A DNA stretch of 64,000 nt from Nocardia flavorosea (GCF_015477805.1 NZ_JADLQL010000002.1:1054001-1118000); one strand, 5' to 3'; shown: positions 23,133-33,870, counted from the first letter of the stretch. Numbers and translations are program-made. The notes: generated by a model from the letters alone, not told the origin.

Positions 23133-24595
23133 ACACACCACTACGCCGCGTGGCCATGGCCGTCATGGCGATGATCGTGGCTTTGCTGCTCAATGCCACC
23201 TATATCCAGGTGATCAAGGCCGACGACTACCGCGCCGATCCGCGCAACTCCCGGGTGCTGCTCGACGAATACTCCCGTCAACGCGGCCAGATATCCGCGG
23301 GCGGCGCCGTGCTGGCCAGTTCCGTCGAAACCGACGACCGGTACAAGTACCTGCGCGTCTACCCCACCGACCCGGCGGCATTCGCACCGGTCACCGGCTT
23401 CTATTCGATGCAGTACGGCAGCACCGGGCTCGAACGCGCCGAGGACCCGGTGCTCAACGGTTCGGATGCGCAACTGTTCGGTAGCCGGCTGATCGACCTG
23501 ATATCCGGGCGCGACCCCCGCGGCGGCAATGTCGTCACCACCATCGACCCGATGATGCAGCAGGTGGCCTACAACGAGCTCACCAGCAAGGGGTACACCG
23601 GCTCCGTCGTGGCCATCGAACCCAGTACGGGCAAGATCCTGACCATGGTTTCCACGCCCAGCTACGACCCGAACCTGCTGTCCGGGCACGACGGCGCCCA
23701 GGGCACCCAGGCCTGGGAAGATCTGAGCACCGACGAGGACCAGCCGATGCTCAACCGGGCGATCTCACAGACCTACCCGCCGGGCTCCACCTTCAAGGTC
23801 GTGGTCACCGCGGCCGCGCTGTCGAACGGGGTGGCCGACCCGCAGTCGCAGTTCACCGCGGCGCCGAACATCACCCTGCCCGGCACCAGCACCACCCTGG
23901 AGAACTACAACGGCACCAACTGCGGGTCCGGCGCCACCGCAACCCTGCACGAGGCGTTCCGCCGGTCCTGCAACACCGCGTTCGTCGAACTCGGTATCGA
24001 TGTCGGCGCGGCAGCGCTGGAAGACGAGGCGGCCGCGTTCGGTATCGGCCCGCATCGGGGTATCCCGATGCCGGTCGCCGAGAGCACCATCGGCAATATC
24101 CCCGACGACGCGGCGCTCGGGCAGAGCAGTATCGGCCAGCGTGATGTGGCGCTCACCCCCCTCGACAATGCCGTGATCGCGGCTACCGTGGCCAACGGCG
24201 GCGTGCGGATGGAACCGTATCTGGTCGACCAGTTGCAGAATCCGGATCTGAGTGAGCTGTCCACCACCGAACCGGTGTCCGTGGGGCAGGCCGTGAGCGC
24301 CGATGTAGCGTCTACTCTGACCGATCTGATGGTCGCCTCGGAGGAGAACACCGCGGGTAGCGGCGGGTCGGCCTATCGGATCGCGTCCAAGACCGGCACC
24401 GCCGAACACGGCGCCGATCCGCGCAACACACCACCGCACGCCTGGTATATAGCGTTCGCGCCGGCCGAGAACCCGAAGATCGCCATCGCGGTCATCGTGG
24501 AGAACGGCGGCGACCGCGCGCTGGCGGCAACCGGTGGGTCGGTCGCCGCGCCGGTTGCCCGGGCGGTACTGGACGCAGGTCTGCGAGGTCGCTGA
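23129..24595 (+). CDS. pbpA: Class B penicillin-binding protein PbpA
   Basis: A 488-residue transpeptidase anchored by one N-terminal helix. The active site is Ser220-Thr-Phe-Lys223, then Ser280-Cys-Asn282 and Lys421-Thr-Gly423, all three motifs intact and normally spaced. It cross-links peptidoglycan outside the membrane together with RodA; the mycobacterial homologue is needed for septation and is regulated by PknB. The start overlaps rodA (ATGA). Confidence 0.96.
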   Translation: MNTPLRRVAMAVMAMIVALLLNATYIQVIKADDYRADPRNSRVLLDEYSRQRGQISAGGAVLASSVETDDRYKYLRVYPTDPAAFAPVTGFYSMQYGSTGLERAEDPVLNGSDAQLFGSRLIDLISGRDPRGGNVVTTIDPMMQQVAYNELTSKGYTGSVVAIEPSTGKILTMVSTPSYDPNLLSGHDGAQGTQAWEDLSTDEDQPMLNRAISQTYPPGSTFKVVVTAAALSNGVADPQSQFTAAPNITLPGTSTTLENYNGTNCGSGATATLHEAFRRSCNTAFVELGIDVGAAALEDEAAAFGIGPHRGIPMPVAESTIGNIPDDAALGQSSIGQRDVALTPLDNAVIAATVANGGVRMEPYLVDQLQNPDLSELSTTEPVSVGQAVSADVASTLTDLMVASEENTAGSGGSAYRIASKTGTAEHGADPRNTPPHAWYIAFAPAENPKIAIAVIVENGGDRALAATGGSVAAPVARAVLDAGLRGR

Positions 24596-24632
24596 ACGAG
24601 ATGGATGTGCGAGTGAATCTGCGGGGAACCCG

Positions 24633-26144
24633 ATGCTGACAAACGGCGCGATGATCGCGGACCGCTACCGGCTGCAGCGCCTGATCGCCACCGGTGGGAT
24701 GGGCCAGGTCTGGGAGGCCCTGGACACCCGGCTCGATCGCCGGGTGGCGGTGAAGGTGCTCAAATCGGAGTTCTCGGCCGATCCCACGTTCCGGCACCGG
24801 TTCCGCACCGAGGCCAAGACCACCGCCCAGCTCAACCATCCCGGTATCGCGGGGATCTACGACTACGGCGAGACCTACGACCCGCAGGGCGGGGAAACCG
24901 CCTACCTGGTGATGGAGCTGGTGCAGGGCGAACCGCTGAACACGGTGCTGAACCGGCTCGGCCGGTTGTCGGTCGTCCAAGGTCTGGATCTGCTCGAACA
25001 GACCGGCCGGGCGCTGCAGGTCGCGCATCGGGCCGGTGTGGTGCACCGCGATGTGAAACCGGGCAATATTCTGGTCACCCCCACCGGACAGGTGAAGATC
25101 ACCGATTTCGGTATCGCCAAGGCGGTCGACGCCTCGCCGGTCACCAAAACCGGGATGGTGATGGGCACCGCCCAGTACATCGCACCGGAACAGGCAGTCG
25201 GCGAGGACGCCACGGCGGCCAGCGACGTGTATTCGCTGGGTGTGGTCGGCTATGAGGCGCTCGCCGGTCAGCGTCCTTTCACCGGCGACGGTGCACTCAC
25301 CGTCGCGATGAAACATGTGCGCGAGGTACCGCCGCCGATGCCGGCGGATCTCCCGCCGAATGTGCGCGAACTCGTCGAGGTGACCCTGGCCAAGGATCCG
25401 CACCAGCGTTATACGGACGGCGGCGAATTCGCCGAGGCGGTTGCGGCGGTACGGTCCGGCCGGCGCCCGCCTCCGCCCCGTAATCTGGCCGCGGCCGGTC
25501 CCACCAGCGTTATCCCGGCGCCGCAGCCGGCGTACGACGATCCGGCGACCGTTCGCTACACCACCCCGGCCACCGCCATGGCCGGGCCGGCGACGGCCAT
25601 GGACCATCACGGCGCACACGAAGCGGACCCCGGCGATTACCGCGACGACACCGGTGGTGGCGCGCTCGGGAAGAACCAGAAGTGGATGATCGCGCTGGGT
25701 ATCGGTGCGCTGGTGCTCGGCGGGGCAGTGCTGTGGCTGCTCTTCGGCGGCGATACCAATCCAGAAGGTACGCCCATCGAGACCTCGTCCACGGCTCCGA
25801 CCACTCGGCCGGCACCGCCCCCGATCACCACTACCTACGAGGTGACCGAACCTCCGGTGTGGACCCCCACGCCGGAGTACACCACCACCCAGCCACCGGC
25901 GGCGACGACCAGCACCGAGCCGCCCGCCCCGACCACTACGACGACCCAACCGCCGACCACCACCACCGAGACCACCACCACCGCCCCGCCGACCACCACG
26001 GAATCGACGGGCAGCCAGGAAACCACCACCACTACCCGGCGTTACCCGCCGGTGCCGGAGATCGATCTGCCGGAGATCGGCGATCGCTCCCGTGACGACG
26101 ACAGCTATCCCGACGTGCCGAGCCACCATCAAGGACAGCCATGA
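24633..26144 (+). CDS. pknA: Transmembrane Ser/Thr protein kinase PknA
   Basis: 503 residues from the ATG at 24633 (GGGGA upstream); an in-frame ATG 18 bases later is the other option. The kinase domain has a Gly-rich loop at 20-24, Lys41, catalytic Asp140 in HRDVKPGN and Asp158 of DFG. A membrane helix spans about 351-373. The external tail of about 130 residues is dominated by Thr and Pro, unlike a PASTA domain, and is longer than in mycobacterial PknA. It phosphorylates FhaA, FhaB, Wag31 and other growth proteins in relatives. Its stop overlaps pknB by 4 bases. Confidence 0.95.
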   Translation: MLTNGAMIADRYRLQRLIATGGMGQVWEALDTRLDRRVAVKVLKSEFSADPTFRHRFRTEAKTTAQLNHPGIAGIYDYGETYDPQGGETAYLVMELVQGEPLNTVLNRLGRLSVVQGLDLLEQTGRALQVAHRAGVVHRDVKPGNILVTPTGQVKITDFGIAKAVDASPVTKTGMVMGTAQYIAPEQAVGEDATAASDVYSLGVVGYEALAGQRPFTGDGALTVAMKHVREVPPPMPADLPPNVRELVEVTLAKDPHQRYTDGGEFAEAVAAVRSGRRPPPPRNLAAAGPTSVIPAPQPAYDDPATVRYTTPATAMAGPATAMDHHGAHEADPGDYRDDTGGGALGKNQKWMIALGIGALVLGGAVLWLLFGGDTNPEGTPIETSSTAPTTRPAPPPITTTYEVTEPPVWTPTPEYTTTQPPAATTSTEPPAPTTTTTQPPTTTTETTTTAPPTTTESTGSQETTTTTRRYPPVPEIDLPEIGDRSRDDDSYPDVPSHHQGQP

Positions 26145-28042
26145 CGACCCCGAAGAATCTCTCCTCTCGCTACGAGTTGGGCGAGATCATCGGATTCGGC
26201 GGTATGTCCGAAGTCCACCGGGCCCGCGATCTCCGGCTCAACCGCGATGTCGCGGTCAAGGTGCTGCGGGCCGATCTGGCTCGCGACCCCACGTTCTACC
26301 TGCGTTTCAAACGCGAAGCGCAGAACGCGGCGGCGCTCAACCATCCCGCGATCGTGGCGGTGTACGACACCGGTGAGGCGGAGGTGGACGGTGGTCCGCT
26401 GCCGTTCATCGTGATGGAGTACGTGGAAGGCGATACGTTGCGCGATATCGTGCGCAACGAGGGCCCGCTGCCGCCGCGGCGGGCGATGGAAGTGATCGCC
26501 GACGTGTGCGCCGCACTCGATTTCAGCCATCAGGCCGGGATCGTGCACCGCGATATGAAACCCGCCAACATCATGATCAACCGCGCGGGCGCGGTGAAGG
26601 TCATGGATTTCGGTATCGCGCGGGCCATCGCTGACGCCGCCAACCCGATGACCGCGACCGCCGCGGTGATCGGCACCGCCCAGTACCTGTCGCCGGAGCA
26701 GGCCCGCGGCGAAACCGTGGACGCGCGATCGGATGTCTATTCGGTCGGCTGTGTGCTGTTCGAAATCCTCACCGGAGAGCCGCCGTTCACCGGTGATTCC
26801 CCGGTCGCGGTCGCCTACCAGCATGTGCGCGAGGATCCGCGGCTGCCTTCGCTCGTACACGACGGTGTCCCGCGGGAGCTGGATTCGGTCGTGCTCGAGG
26901 CCATGGCCAAGAACCCGGCGAACCGTTATCAGAGCGCGGCGGAGATGCGCGCCGATCTGATCCGGGTGCTGGGCGGGCAGAAACCCGGCGCGCCGATGGT
27001 GATGACCGACGAGGACCGCACCACCATGCTGGGCCCGGCAGAGCCACCCGCGCGCGGATATCACCGCCTGGATGACGACCATATCGACGATTACGGCGAT
27101 TCCGGGGGTAATCGCCAGCGGGCCTATATCGCCGCCGGTGTGGTGGCCGCGGTAGCCGTGGCCTTCGGCCTGTTCTGGATGCTGATCGGTCCGGGTAGCC
27201 GCCCCGATCAGGTCGCGGTGCCGGATCTGTCGAACCTCTCGGCCAGTGCCGCCGAGCAGAAACTGGACGCGCTCGGTTTCGATGTCGCTATCCAGGAGAA
27301 GCCCGACGGCCGGGTCGTCGCGGGTAACGTCATCGCGACGCAACCGCTCGGCGGATCGCGGGCCGACGAGGGCAGCACGATCACCATGCAGGTCTCCACC
27401 GGGCCGCAGCAGGTGCCGATTCCCCGGGTTGTCGGGCTGAGTCAGCAGGAAGCCGCTCAGGAACTCACCAATGCCGGGCTCCAGGTCCATCCGGACGTGA
27501 AGCGCGGACCGTCCAGTCCCGAGGACAAGGACAAGGTGATCGCCCAGGATCCGTCTCCCGGATTCGAACTGGACGCGGGCAGCCAGGTCACACTGACCCT
27601 CGGGTCCGGCCCGGAGCAGGTGTTCGTACCGGATGTCGTCGGTCAGTTGATCGACCGGGCGCAGCCGAATCTGGAGGGCGCCGGGTTCAAGATCGAGATC
27701 CGCGAGGTGCAGTCCGCGCGGCCCCGCGGCGAGGTGCTCTCCACCAGCCCGGCCGGCGGTTCGAATGCCGACAAGGGGTCGACCATCACCGTGCAGGTCG
27801 CACAGAGCGATCGCATCTCCATGCCGAATCTCGTCGGTCTCACCCCGGACGAGGTCGTGGACACGCTACGGCAAAGCGGCTGGCAGGGCAGTGTGAACCA
27901 CGTCCGCCAGATCACCCAGATCACGCTGAACTCCGATCAAGCGGGCAAGGTGCTCAGCCAGCAGCCGTCTGCCGGTACCACCGTGCCCTCGTCGACCACG
28001 GTCACGGTCAACACGGGTGTGCTTCCGCTCGGCCCACCCTGA
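26141..28042 (+). CDS. pknB: PASTA-domain Ser/Thr protein kinase PknB
   Basis: A 633-residue sensor kinase. The cytoplasmic kinase has Lys40, Asp138 in HRDMKPAN and Asp156 in DFG, matching the mycobacterial numbering, and an activation loop with several Thr before [15 protein letters not shown] membrane helix is near 331-352. Four PASTA repeats follow ([55 protein letters not shown]), which bind muropeptides or lipid II. It ends the operon and is followed by a strong terminator. Confidence 0.98.
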   Translation: MTTPKNLSSRYELGEIIGFGGMSEVHRARDLRLNRDVAVKVLRADLARDPTFYLRFKREAQNAAALNHPAIVAVYDTGEAEVDGGPLPFIVMEYVEGDTLRDIVRNEGPLPPRRAMEVIADVCAALDFSHQAGIVHRDMKPANIMINRAGAVKVMDFGIARAIADAANPMTATAAVIGTAQYLSPEQARGETVDARSDVYSVGCVLFEILTGEPPFTGDSPVAVAYQHVREDPRLPSLVHDGVPRELDSVVLEAMAKNPANRYQSAAEMRADLIRVLGGQKPGAPMVMTDEDRTTMLGPAEPPARGYHRLDDDHIDDYGDSGGNRQRAYIAAGVVAAVAVAFGLFWMLIGPGSRPDQVAVPDLSNLSASAAEQKLDALGFDVAIQEKPDGRVVAGNVIATQPLGGSRADEGSTITMQVSTGPQQVPIPRVVGLSQQEAAQELTNAGLQVHPDVKRGPSSPEDKDKVIAQDPSPGFELDAGSQVTLTLGSGPEQVFVPDVVGQLIDRAQPNLEGAGFKIEIREVQSARPRGEVLSTSPAGGSNADKGSTITVQVAQSDRISMPNLVGLTPDEVVDTLRQSGWQGSVNHVRQITQITLNSDQAGKVLSQQPSAGTTVPSSTTVTVNTGVLPLGPP

Positions 28043-28076
28043 TATCCGCCGGCCGGATTCGGACCCGAACAACTCC

Positions 28077-28111
28077 CGTAGGCCCCGCACCACTGTGGTG
28101 CGGGGCCTACG
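28077..28111. terminator. Bidirectional terminator between pknB and trpG/pabA
   Basis: A perfect inverted repeat with arms CGTAGGCCCCGCACCA and its complement (16 bp) around a 3-base loop, between two convergent genes. Confidence 0.9.
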
Positions 28112-28230
28112 TGGCGAAAGGCAAAAATCCCGGCTACCCGCAGCTGGGTAGCGAACGTTCTACGGGCTCCACTGGCCGGCGCCTCCTCCGAGATATGAAC
28201 AGTGCGGTGCTCGCCGGCAGATCCCCGGCG

Positions 28231-28875
28231 TCAGTGCACCGAAAGCCCCGCGACCTCCGCCTCGAGCATCTCCACCAGTCCCTCGGCAGGCCGCTCACCG
28301 CAGATTTCCAGCCAGTTCGCGAGCATCCGGTGACCGCCCTGGGTCAGCACCGACTCCGGGTGGAACTGCACCCCGTGAATCGGTAGTTCGTGATGCCGCA
28401 GCGCCATGACGATGCCGCTCTCGGTACGCCCGATCACATCGAAACCGGCCGGCAACGTGTTCTCGACGACGGTCAGCGAATGGTATCGAGTGGCAGTGAA
28501 CGGGTCGGGCAGGCCGGCCAGGACGCCGGTGCCGATATGGAACACCGAACTCGTTTTACCGTGCAGCAGCTCGGGAGCCCGGGTCACCGTCGCGCCGAAG
28601 GCCGCGCCGATCGCCTGGTGGCCGAGGCAGACACCGAGGAGCGGGGTGGCCTGCTCGGCACAGGAACGCACGATATCCATGCTCTTTCCTGCGCGTTCGG
28701 GCGTGCCGGGGCCAGGACTGATGAGGATCCCGTCGAAATCCCGGGCGACCGCGTCGGTATCGGCGAGTTCCGGATCGTCATTGCGCCAGACGACCGCCTC
28801 TACGCCGAGCTGACCCAGATACTGGACCAGGTTGAACACGAAGCTGTCGTAGTTGTCGACGACCAGAACTCGCAT
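28231..28875 (-). CDS. trpG: Anthranilate / aminodeoxychorismate synthase glutamine amidotransferase subunit
   Basis: 214 residues of a class I glutamine amidotransferase. GVCLGHQAIG holds the nucleophilic Cys, and VQFHPESVLT the catalytic His-x-Glu. The N-terminus RVLVVDNYDSF is typical of TrpG/PabA, which release ammonia for anthranilate or aminodeoxychorismate synthesis; the two roles cannot be told apart by sequence here, and the protein may serve both. The location next to pknB and crgA is conserved in mycobacteria. I use the ATG at 28875; the longer TTG at 28881 adds two residues. There is no clear ribosome site, so the mRNA may be leaderless. Confidence 0.93.
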   Translation of the reverse strand: MRVLVVDNYDSFVFNLVQYLGQLGVEAVVWRNDDPELADTDAVARDFDGILISPGPGTPERAGKSMDIVRSCAEQATPLLGVCLGHQAIGAAFGATVTRAPELLHGKTSSVFHIGTGVLAGLPDPFTATRYHSLTVVENTLPAGFDVIGRTESGIVMALRHHELPIHGVQFHPESVLTQGGHRMLANWLEICGERPAEGLVEMLEAEVAGLSVH

Positions 28876-28978
28876 GCACAAAGACTACGTGGCCGATCAC
28901 CGGATACGGGGACATCCCCCCTGATCACCTGGTGGGATAGCCTGAGAACACGACCTGCACGCTGAACACGAGGACATC

Positions 28979-29245
28979 ATGCCCAAGTCGAAGGTCCGCA
29001 AGAAGACCGACTACACGATCAACCCCGCCAGCCGTACGCCGGTGAAGGTGAAGGCAGTGGGCCCGTCGCCCGTCTGGTACGTCACCATCATGCTCGGCTT
29101 CATGCTGGCCGGGCTGATCTGGCTGCTGGTCTACTACCTGGCGGCCGATCAGATCAGCTGGATGAGCGATCTCAATGCCTGGAACTTCCTCATCGGTTTC
29201 GGGCTGATGGTGATCGGGCTCATCATGACCATGCGGTGGCGCTGA
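28979..29245 (+). CDS. crgA: Cell division protein CrgA
   Basis: An 88-residue protein with two membrane helices (about 36-55 and 66-84) and a short basic N-terminus (PKSKVRKK), exactly the family layout. CrgA links FtsZ, FtsI and other divisome components in actinobacteria. A GAGGAC ribosome site precedes the ATG. It diverges from trpG across a 103-base promoter region. Confidence 0.95.
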   Translation: MPKSKVRKKTDYTINPASRTPVKVKAVGPSPVWYVTIMLGFMLAGLIWLLVYYLAADQISWMSDLNAWNFLIGFGLMVIGLIMTMRWR

Positions 29246-29279
29246 CCAGCGGATTACACGGGTGTAATTAATGCACACC

Positions 29280-29300
29280 TGTGGATAAACCTGTGGATAA
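29280..29300 (-). promoter_or_regulatory. Two tandem perfect DnaA boxes upstream of the PH-domain gene
   Basis: TGTGGATAA occurs at 29280-29288 and again at 29292-29300, in the same orientation and 12 bases apart, immediately upstream of the next gene start. Both are exact complements of the TTATCCACA consensus. Confidence 0.7.
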
Positions 29301-29327
29301 CTCTCGAGACGGATTGGGGAACACCGC

Positions 29328-29789
29328 GTGCAGCCCGAGAGCGCACAGCCACGCCTCACCTGGTCGACCCCGCTTCCCGCGCTGATCGCGGTCGCGATCG
29401 GCGGAGTGATTCTTGCGGTGGCCGCGCTGCTGACCGCCGAAGTGCCCGGCAAGTTCCTGCTCGGGGTCGCGGCCCTGGTACTCCTGTCCCTGGCCGGGTT
29501 GGGTATTCGGCAACGGCCACGGTTGTCGGTGATCCCGGGTGCGGAACCGCGGCTGGTCCTGCGCGGTCTCACGGGCCCCACCGAGTACACCCGCGACCGG
29601 ATCATCCGGGCGCGGATCGTGGGATACCGCCGACTCGGCCGCAAATCGCCGATGCTGGAGATCGATGTCGATCACCTGGGCACCGAACGGCTACTGATCT
29701 TCGGCCGGTGGGACTTGGGAACGGACCCGGAAGATGTCTACGAAACACTGCGTTCGGAACTGCGCCTGCGCGGCGAATCGGCGCGCTGA
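29328..29789 (+). CDS. PH domain-containing membrane protein
   Basis: 153 residues with two closely spaced N-terminal helices (about 15-60) and a C-terminal PH-like domain (LVLRGLTGPTEYTRDRIIRARIV, LLIFGRWDLGTDPEDVYETL). It corresponds in position and layout to Rv0010c of M. tuberculosis. The GTG start has GGGGA 7 bases upstream. Function unknown. Unusually, two DnaA boxes sit in its leader. Confidence 0.85.
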   Translation: MQPESAQPRLTWSTPLPALIAVAIGGVILAVAALLTAEVPGKFLLGVAALVLLSLAGLGIRQRPRLSVIPGAEPRLVLRGLTGPTEYTRDRIIRARIVGYRRLGRKSPMLEIDVDHLGTERLLIFGRWDLGTDPEDVYETLRSELRLRGESAR

Positions 29790-29825
29790 ACTCCACCCGC
29801 ACTGCCCTGCCTACGTTCCGATCGA

Positions 29826-29841
29826 TGTTTCACGTAAAACA
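29826..29841. promoter_or_regulatory. Degenerate parS-like site
   Basis: TGTTTCACGTAAAACA differs from the parS consensus TGTTTCACGTGAAACA at one base. It is in the convergent gap after the PH-domain gene, about 29 kb from the main parS cluster. Confidence 0.5.
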
Positions 29842-29997
29842 TGCGGAGCCCGTCACCGCCCACAGCGCAGCCGGTAACCGACGATATCGATTCGCGCAGC
29901 CGCTTCGCGACCGACACTGCGAACCCACGCACCACGGATGAGCGTCTCCGATTCGTTACCGATCTCCGGTCCACGGCCCGGGCTGCCCGCCGAGACT

Positions 29998-30876
29998 TCA
30001 GCGCAGCGAAGCAACCGCGACTCCGATCACCGCCAGGACGATCAGCGCCGACATCGCCAATGCGATCACCCCGATGGTCCGGGCCTGTTCGGGGGTGCGA
30101 GCGCGTAGCCATCCGGGCAGGAACATCACGCCGAGCGTGGCGAGGGTGCCCGCTGCCAGTCCACCGAGATGCCCCCACAGCGAGATACCCGGCAGCGAGA
30201 AGCTGATGAACACATTGATCCCGATCAGGATCAGCATGCTGTTCGGGTTCTGCCGCAGCCGGACGAGTATCACCGTGATGGCACCGAACAGGCCGTAGAC
30301 CGCCCCGGAAGCACCGGCCGTCAGGGTGTCCTGTGCCAGCAACATCACCGCGGCCGATCCACCGAGCAGCGATATCAGGTAAACAGCGAGGTAGCGCGCC
30401 CGGCCGAGAACCAGTTCGATATCCCGTCCGACGATATAGAGCGCGAACATGTTCAGCAGCAGGTGGATCAAGCCGTAGTGCAGGAAGCCCGACCCCAGCA
30501 CCCGGAACCACTCCCCGGCGGCGACCGCCGGGGGATACATGACCCAGTCGATGAACAGGGACGATCCCTGCTCGTTGGCCATCAGACTGCGCGATTGCGC
30601 CGCGGTGATCGCGTACACCACCAGGTTGAGAGCGATCAAGGCATACGTGACGAACGGTGTGGCCGTGCGGGTGGCCACCGACCCCGACGCGGTGCGCACC
30701 TTGCGTGCACTGCTCTGGTCGGCCCGGACGCAATCGACGCAGTGCTGACCGACCGATGCCGGACGCAGGCACTCCGGGCACGCCGGCCGGCCGCAGCGGG
30801 TGCAGGACAGGCCGGTGGGGCGGTCGGTATGCCGTACGCACACCTGCGCCGGCGGTGAAGGCTGCTGCGGGTTCAC
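29998..30876 (-). CDS. Rhomboid family intramembrane serine protease
   Basis: 292 residues from the GTG at 30876 (a TTG two codons upstream is possible). The N-terminus has a Cys-rich zinc-binding segment (CVRHTDRPTG, CTRCGRPACPECL, HCVDC), common in actinobacterial rhomboids. Six or more helices follow, with the catalytic Ser190 in GASGAVYG and His236 in GHLGGLAAG; HYGLIHLLLNM is the conserved early loop. It cleaves membrane-anchored substrates within the bilayer; the substrates are unknown. In mycobacteria ppiA occupies this neighbourhood instead. Confidence 0.93.
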   Translation of the reverse strand: MNPQQPSPPAQVCVRHTDRPTGLSCTRCGRPACPECLRPASVGQHCVDCVRADQSSARKVRTASGSVATRTATPFVTYALIALNLVVYAITAAQSRSLMANEQGSSLFIDWVMYPPAVAAGEWFRVLGSGFLHYGLIHLLLNMFALYIVGRDIELVLGRARYLAVYLISLLGGSAAVMLLAQDTLTAGASGAVYGLFGAITVILVRLRQNPNSMLILIGINVFISFSLPGISLWGHLGGLAAGTLATLGVMFLPGWLRARTPEQARTIGVIALAMSALIVLAVIGVAVASLR

Positions 30877-31069
30877 CGGCAATCCCGGGTCCTGGTCGGC
30901 TGAATGGTCCGGCCGGGTACTACCGGCCCGCTACGGCGTGTCGCGCTCACCAACCCATCGTGCCATGTGTGCCTTCGGCCCGGCGTCGGCCGCCGAGACT
31001 CCGGTAGCGCGAGGCAGTCCACTGACCTGCCGATCTGCATCGGAGGCGCGGCTGTGCCAGAGTTGAACC

Positions 31070-31282
31070 ATGAGCTCGAACCCACTGCGTCCGTCCGGCC
31101 GTTCGCGCTATCGGCTGCTCGCCGCCGCCGCGGTGGCCGCGGCAGGCGGTACCGCCTGGCTGGTGCGCAGTAAACGTCCACAGCCGCCCGAGCCGGCCCC
31201 CGCTCCCCCGCGTATCGGCCAGACTCGCACCGGTTCCGCGGCGGCCACCTCGAACGGCGCCGCCGCGGTACCCGAGAGCTGA
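31070..31282 (+). CDS. Small hypothetical membrane protein
   Basis: A 70-residue frame with a basic N-terminus, one Ala-rich helix (about residues 17-32) and a Pro/Ala-rich tail. The layout is that of small actinobacterial single-pass proteins, but there is only a weak ribosome site and I recognise no family. It lies between two minus-strand genes. Confidence 0.45.
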   Translation: MSSNPLRPSGRSRYRLLAAAAVAAAGGTAWLVRSKRPQPPEPAPAPPRIGQTRTGSAAATSNGAAAVPES

Positions 31283-31292
31283 GCGCACCGCG

Positions 31293-32150
31293 TCAGCGGC
31301 TGACGGTCTTGCGGTACTGCCGCAGCGCCAGCGGGACGAAAACCGCCAGGATGATCACGACCCAGATCAGGGTCGTCGCCACCGGATGCTGTAGCGACCA
31401 GGCGTTCGACTCGTCGACCACGGGCGAGGAGTTGCCGAACAGCTCGCGGGTCGCCTGTGCCAGCGCCGATACCGGATTCCACTCGGCGAAGATCCGCAAC
31501 GGGGTCGGCAGATCCTGCAGCGGTACGAAGGTGTTGGCCAGGAAGGTGAGCGGGAAAATGACCATGAAGCTCGCGTTGTTGAACACCTCGGGGGTGTGCA
31601 CCAGCAGCCCCACCACCGCCATGATCCACGAGATCGCGTAGGCGAACAGCAGCAGGAGCAGATACGCCAGCACCGCGTCCAGTAGCGATCCACGGATACG
31701 CCAGCCGACCACCAGACCGGTCAGCGACATGACCACCAGGCTCACCACATTGATCACCACATCGCTGACGGTGCGCCCGATCAGTACCGAGGACGGCGCC
31801 ATCGGCAGGGAGCGGAAGCGGTCGATGATGCCCTTCTGCATATCCTCGGCAAGGCTGAGACCGGTGAACGTGGACCCGAACACGACGGTTTGCACGAAGA
31901 TGCCCGCGATCAGGAATTCCCGGTAACCGCCCTCGAGGCCCGGGACTTTGATTGCGGTCCCGAAGATATAGGCGAACAACAGGACGAACATGATCGGCGA
32001 GAGCGTGCTGAAGATCAATACGTCCGGTACGCGCTTTATCTTGATCACATTGCGTTTGGTGACGGTCAGGCTGTCACTGACCACCATGGACAATCGCTCG
32101 GCCATACCGAGTGATTCCGCCGGAGCGCCGGCCGTTGCCACCGCGGTCAT
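31293..32150 (-). CDS. ABC-2 type transporter permease, DrrB-like
   Basis: 285 residues with six membrane helices and the ABC-2 motif region (EDMQKGIIDRFRSLPM, then a long hydrophobic block). It is the permease partner of the ATPase encoded just upstream, with which its ATG overlaps (ATGA). Daunorubicin-resistance type exporters move drugs or envelope lipids; the substrate here is unknown. Confidence 0.93.
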   Translation of the reverse strand: MTAVATAGAPAESLGMAERLSMVVSDSLTVTKRNVIKIKRVPDVLIFSTLSPIMFVLLFAYIFGTAIKVPGLEGGYREFLIAGIFVQTVVFGSTFTGLSLAEDMQKGIIDRFRSLPMAPSSVLIGRTVSDVVINVVSLVVMSLTGLVVGWRIRGSLLDAVLAYLLLLLFAYAISWIMAVVGLLVHTPEVFNNASFMVIFPLTFLANTFVPLQDLPTPLRIFAEWNPVSALAQATRELFGNSSPVVDESNAWSLQHPVATTLIWVVIILAVFVPLALRQYRKTVSR

Positions 32151-33217
32151 CTGCTCTTTCCTTCCGTGACTTCGAGTTCGCCGATTTCTCGCGCGGCGCC
32201 TGGCTCCGAACTCGAGAAACCGACGTCTCCCGGGCCGGCCCCGGGGCCGGATTCCGCATCACCCTCGCTCGGCTCGCCGGCCTCGTGCCCGGTGAGCGAG
32301 AGAAAGACGTCGTCGAGCGAAGGACGACGCAATCCGACGTCCTGGATCTTCACGCCCTGTTCGGAGAGCCTGCCGATGGCGGCCACCAACGCCTGCGACC
32401 CGTCGCTCACCGGAACCACCACACGGCGCAGGCCGGGCTCGAGGTGGATATCCCCATCGGCCAGCGGGCTCAGCGCCTGCCGGGCAACCGCGAGATTGTC
32501 GATATGGTCCACCGTCAGTTCGATCCGGTCGCCGCCGACCATGCTCTTCAATTCGTCCGCCGTACCGCGGGCGATCACCTGACCGCGGTCGATCACCGCG
32601 ATGGCATCGGCCAGGCGGTCGGCTTCTTCCATGTATTGGGTCGTCAGCAGCAGGGTGGTACCCGCGGCGACCAATTCCTCGATGACATCCCACAGATCCA
32701 GCCGTGCCCGGGGATCCAGGCCGGTGGTCGGTTCGTCGAGGAACAGCACCGGCGGGTTGGCGACCAGCGCGCCGGCCAAGTCCAGTCGGCGGCGCATACC
32801 ACCGGAGTAGCCGCGCACCGGCCGATCGGCGGCATCGCTGAGCCGGAACCGTTCCAGCAGCTCACGCGCGCGTTCCTTACTGCGCCGCGTACCCATGTGG
32901 TAAAGCCGCCCGACCATTTCGAGGTTCTCGAAACCGGTCAGATATTCGTCGACGGCCGCGTACTGACCCGAGGCGCCGATTCGGGAACGCAGTGCTCGCG
33001 GCTGGGCCAGCACATCGATCCCGGCCACCGTGGCCCGCCCGGCATCGGGGACGAGCAAAGTGGTGAGTACTCGGACGGTCGTGGTCTTCCCGGCACCGTT
33101 GGGCCCCAGGAGAGCGGTGACCGTACCTTCGGGCACTGTCAGATCGAGGCCGTCGAGAGCACGGACCCGCGGACCGTAATGTTTGACGAGACCCTCGGCG
33201 ACGATTGCGTCGGGCAT
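32147..33217 (-). CDS. ABC transporter ATP-binding protein, daunorubicin-resistance (DrrA) type
   Basis: 356 residues from the ATG at 33217, which has AGGAGA upstream. Walker A is GPNGAGKT at 38-45, the signature YSGGMRRRLDLA lies near residue 135, and Walker B is VLFLDEPTTGLD. The C-terminal extension with SLDDVFLSLTGHEA is typical of DrrA proteins. The frame stays open upstream to 33727, but that stretch is low-complexity Arg/Pro and lacks conservation I recognise. It is co-transcribed with its permease. Confidence 0.95.
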   Translation of the reverse strand: MPDAIVAEGLVKHYGPRVRALDGLDLTVPEGTVTALLGPNGAGKTTTVRVLTTLLVPDAGRATVAGIDVLAQPRALRSRIGASGQYAAVDEYLTGFENLEMVGRLYHMGTRRSKERARELLERFRLSDAADRPVRGYSGGMRRRLDLAGALVANPPVLFLDEPTTGLDPRARLDLWDVIEELVAAGTTLLLTTQYMEEADRLADAIAVIDRGQVIARGTADELKSMVGGDRIELTVDHIDNLAVARQALSPLADGDIHLEPGLRRVVVPVSDGSQALVAAIGRLSEQGVKIQDVGLRRPSLDDVFLSLTGHEAGEPSEGDAESGPGAGPGDVGFSSSEPGAAREIGELEVTEGKSR

Positions 33218-33870
33218 GATTCTCCTGATTCGAGTGATTGTGCAGTGCGGGGTCGGGTGTATCGCCGATGGCGCAACGGGCCATCGACCCGGACGCGTGC
33301 GGCGAACGGCCGTATACCGGGTCAGTATTGTCGGGGGCGACGGGGTTTTCATCCGATTTATCCGTTTGCCCGGTCGCGTGCGGAGTCCCGCGGTGTCCAT
33401 AGCCGAACCGTCGGTACCCACATACGAAGAAGGCCGCACCCCGGCCCGGCTGTGCTCGGGGTAGCCGGTACGAGGTGCGACCGGTTTCGATACTCGTCGC
33501 ACCGGCCGGCGCGGTCGCGCGTAACGGACTACCCGTTTCGGCGGGCGGCGGTACTCGGATCCGCGCGGCGGTGCCGACGTAGCCGGGGTGTCGGAACTCA
33601 CGACCGGGAAGCACCGTCGCATAGTGACATCGACCTCCGACAGATTCGGCGCCCGCGGCGGCGACCACCCCGGTCGGCCGACCGGTTCGGCACTGTCGCA
33701 TCCCCGCCAACCCTGCTGTAGCAGCATTTCCGACCACTTGCGACGGGCGGCGCCTGCGGCAGCAGGACCATCGCGCCCTCACCGGTGGGAAGGTTGTGAA
33801 TCGCACCAAAAAAAGTCGGAAACTACTGGGCCCCTTGTACGCGCAATCGCGGATCATCGCGTAGGATCGA
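33218..33870. other. Non-coding region between ABC exporter and 6C RNA
   Basis: About 650 bases with no supported gene. A perfect 16-bp palindrome CCGGTCGGCCGACCGG lies at 33670-33685. The exporter promoter should be near 33240. Nothing else is recognisable. Confidence 0.45.

Noticed and set aside
33218..33727. N-terminal extension of the DrrA-type ATPase
   Set aside because: Only Arg/Pro-rich sequence; the ATG at 33217 is preceded by AGGAGA and gives the usual start.
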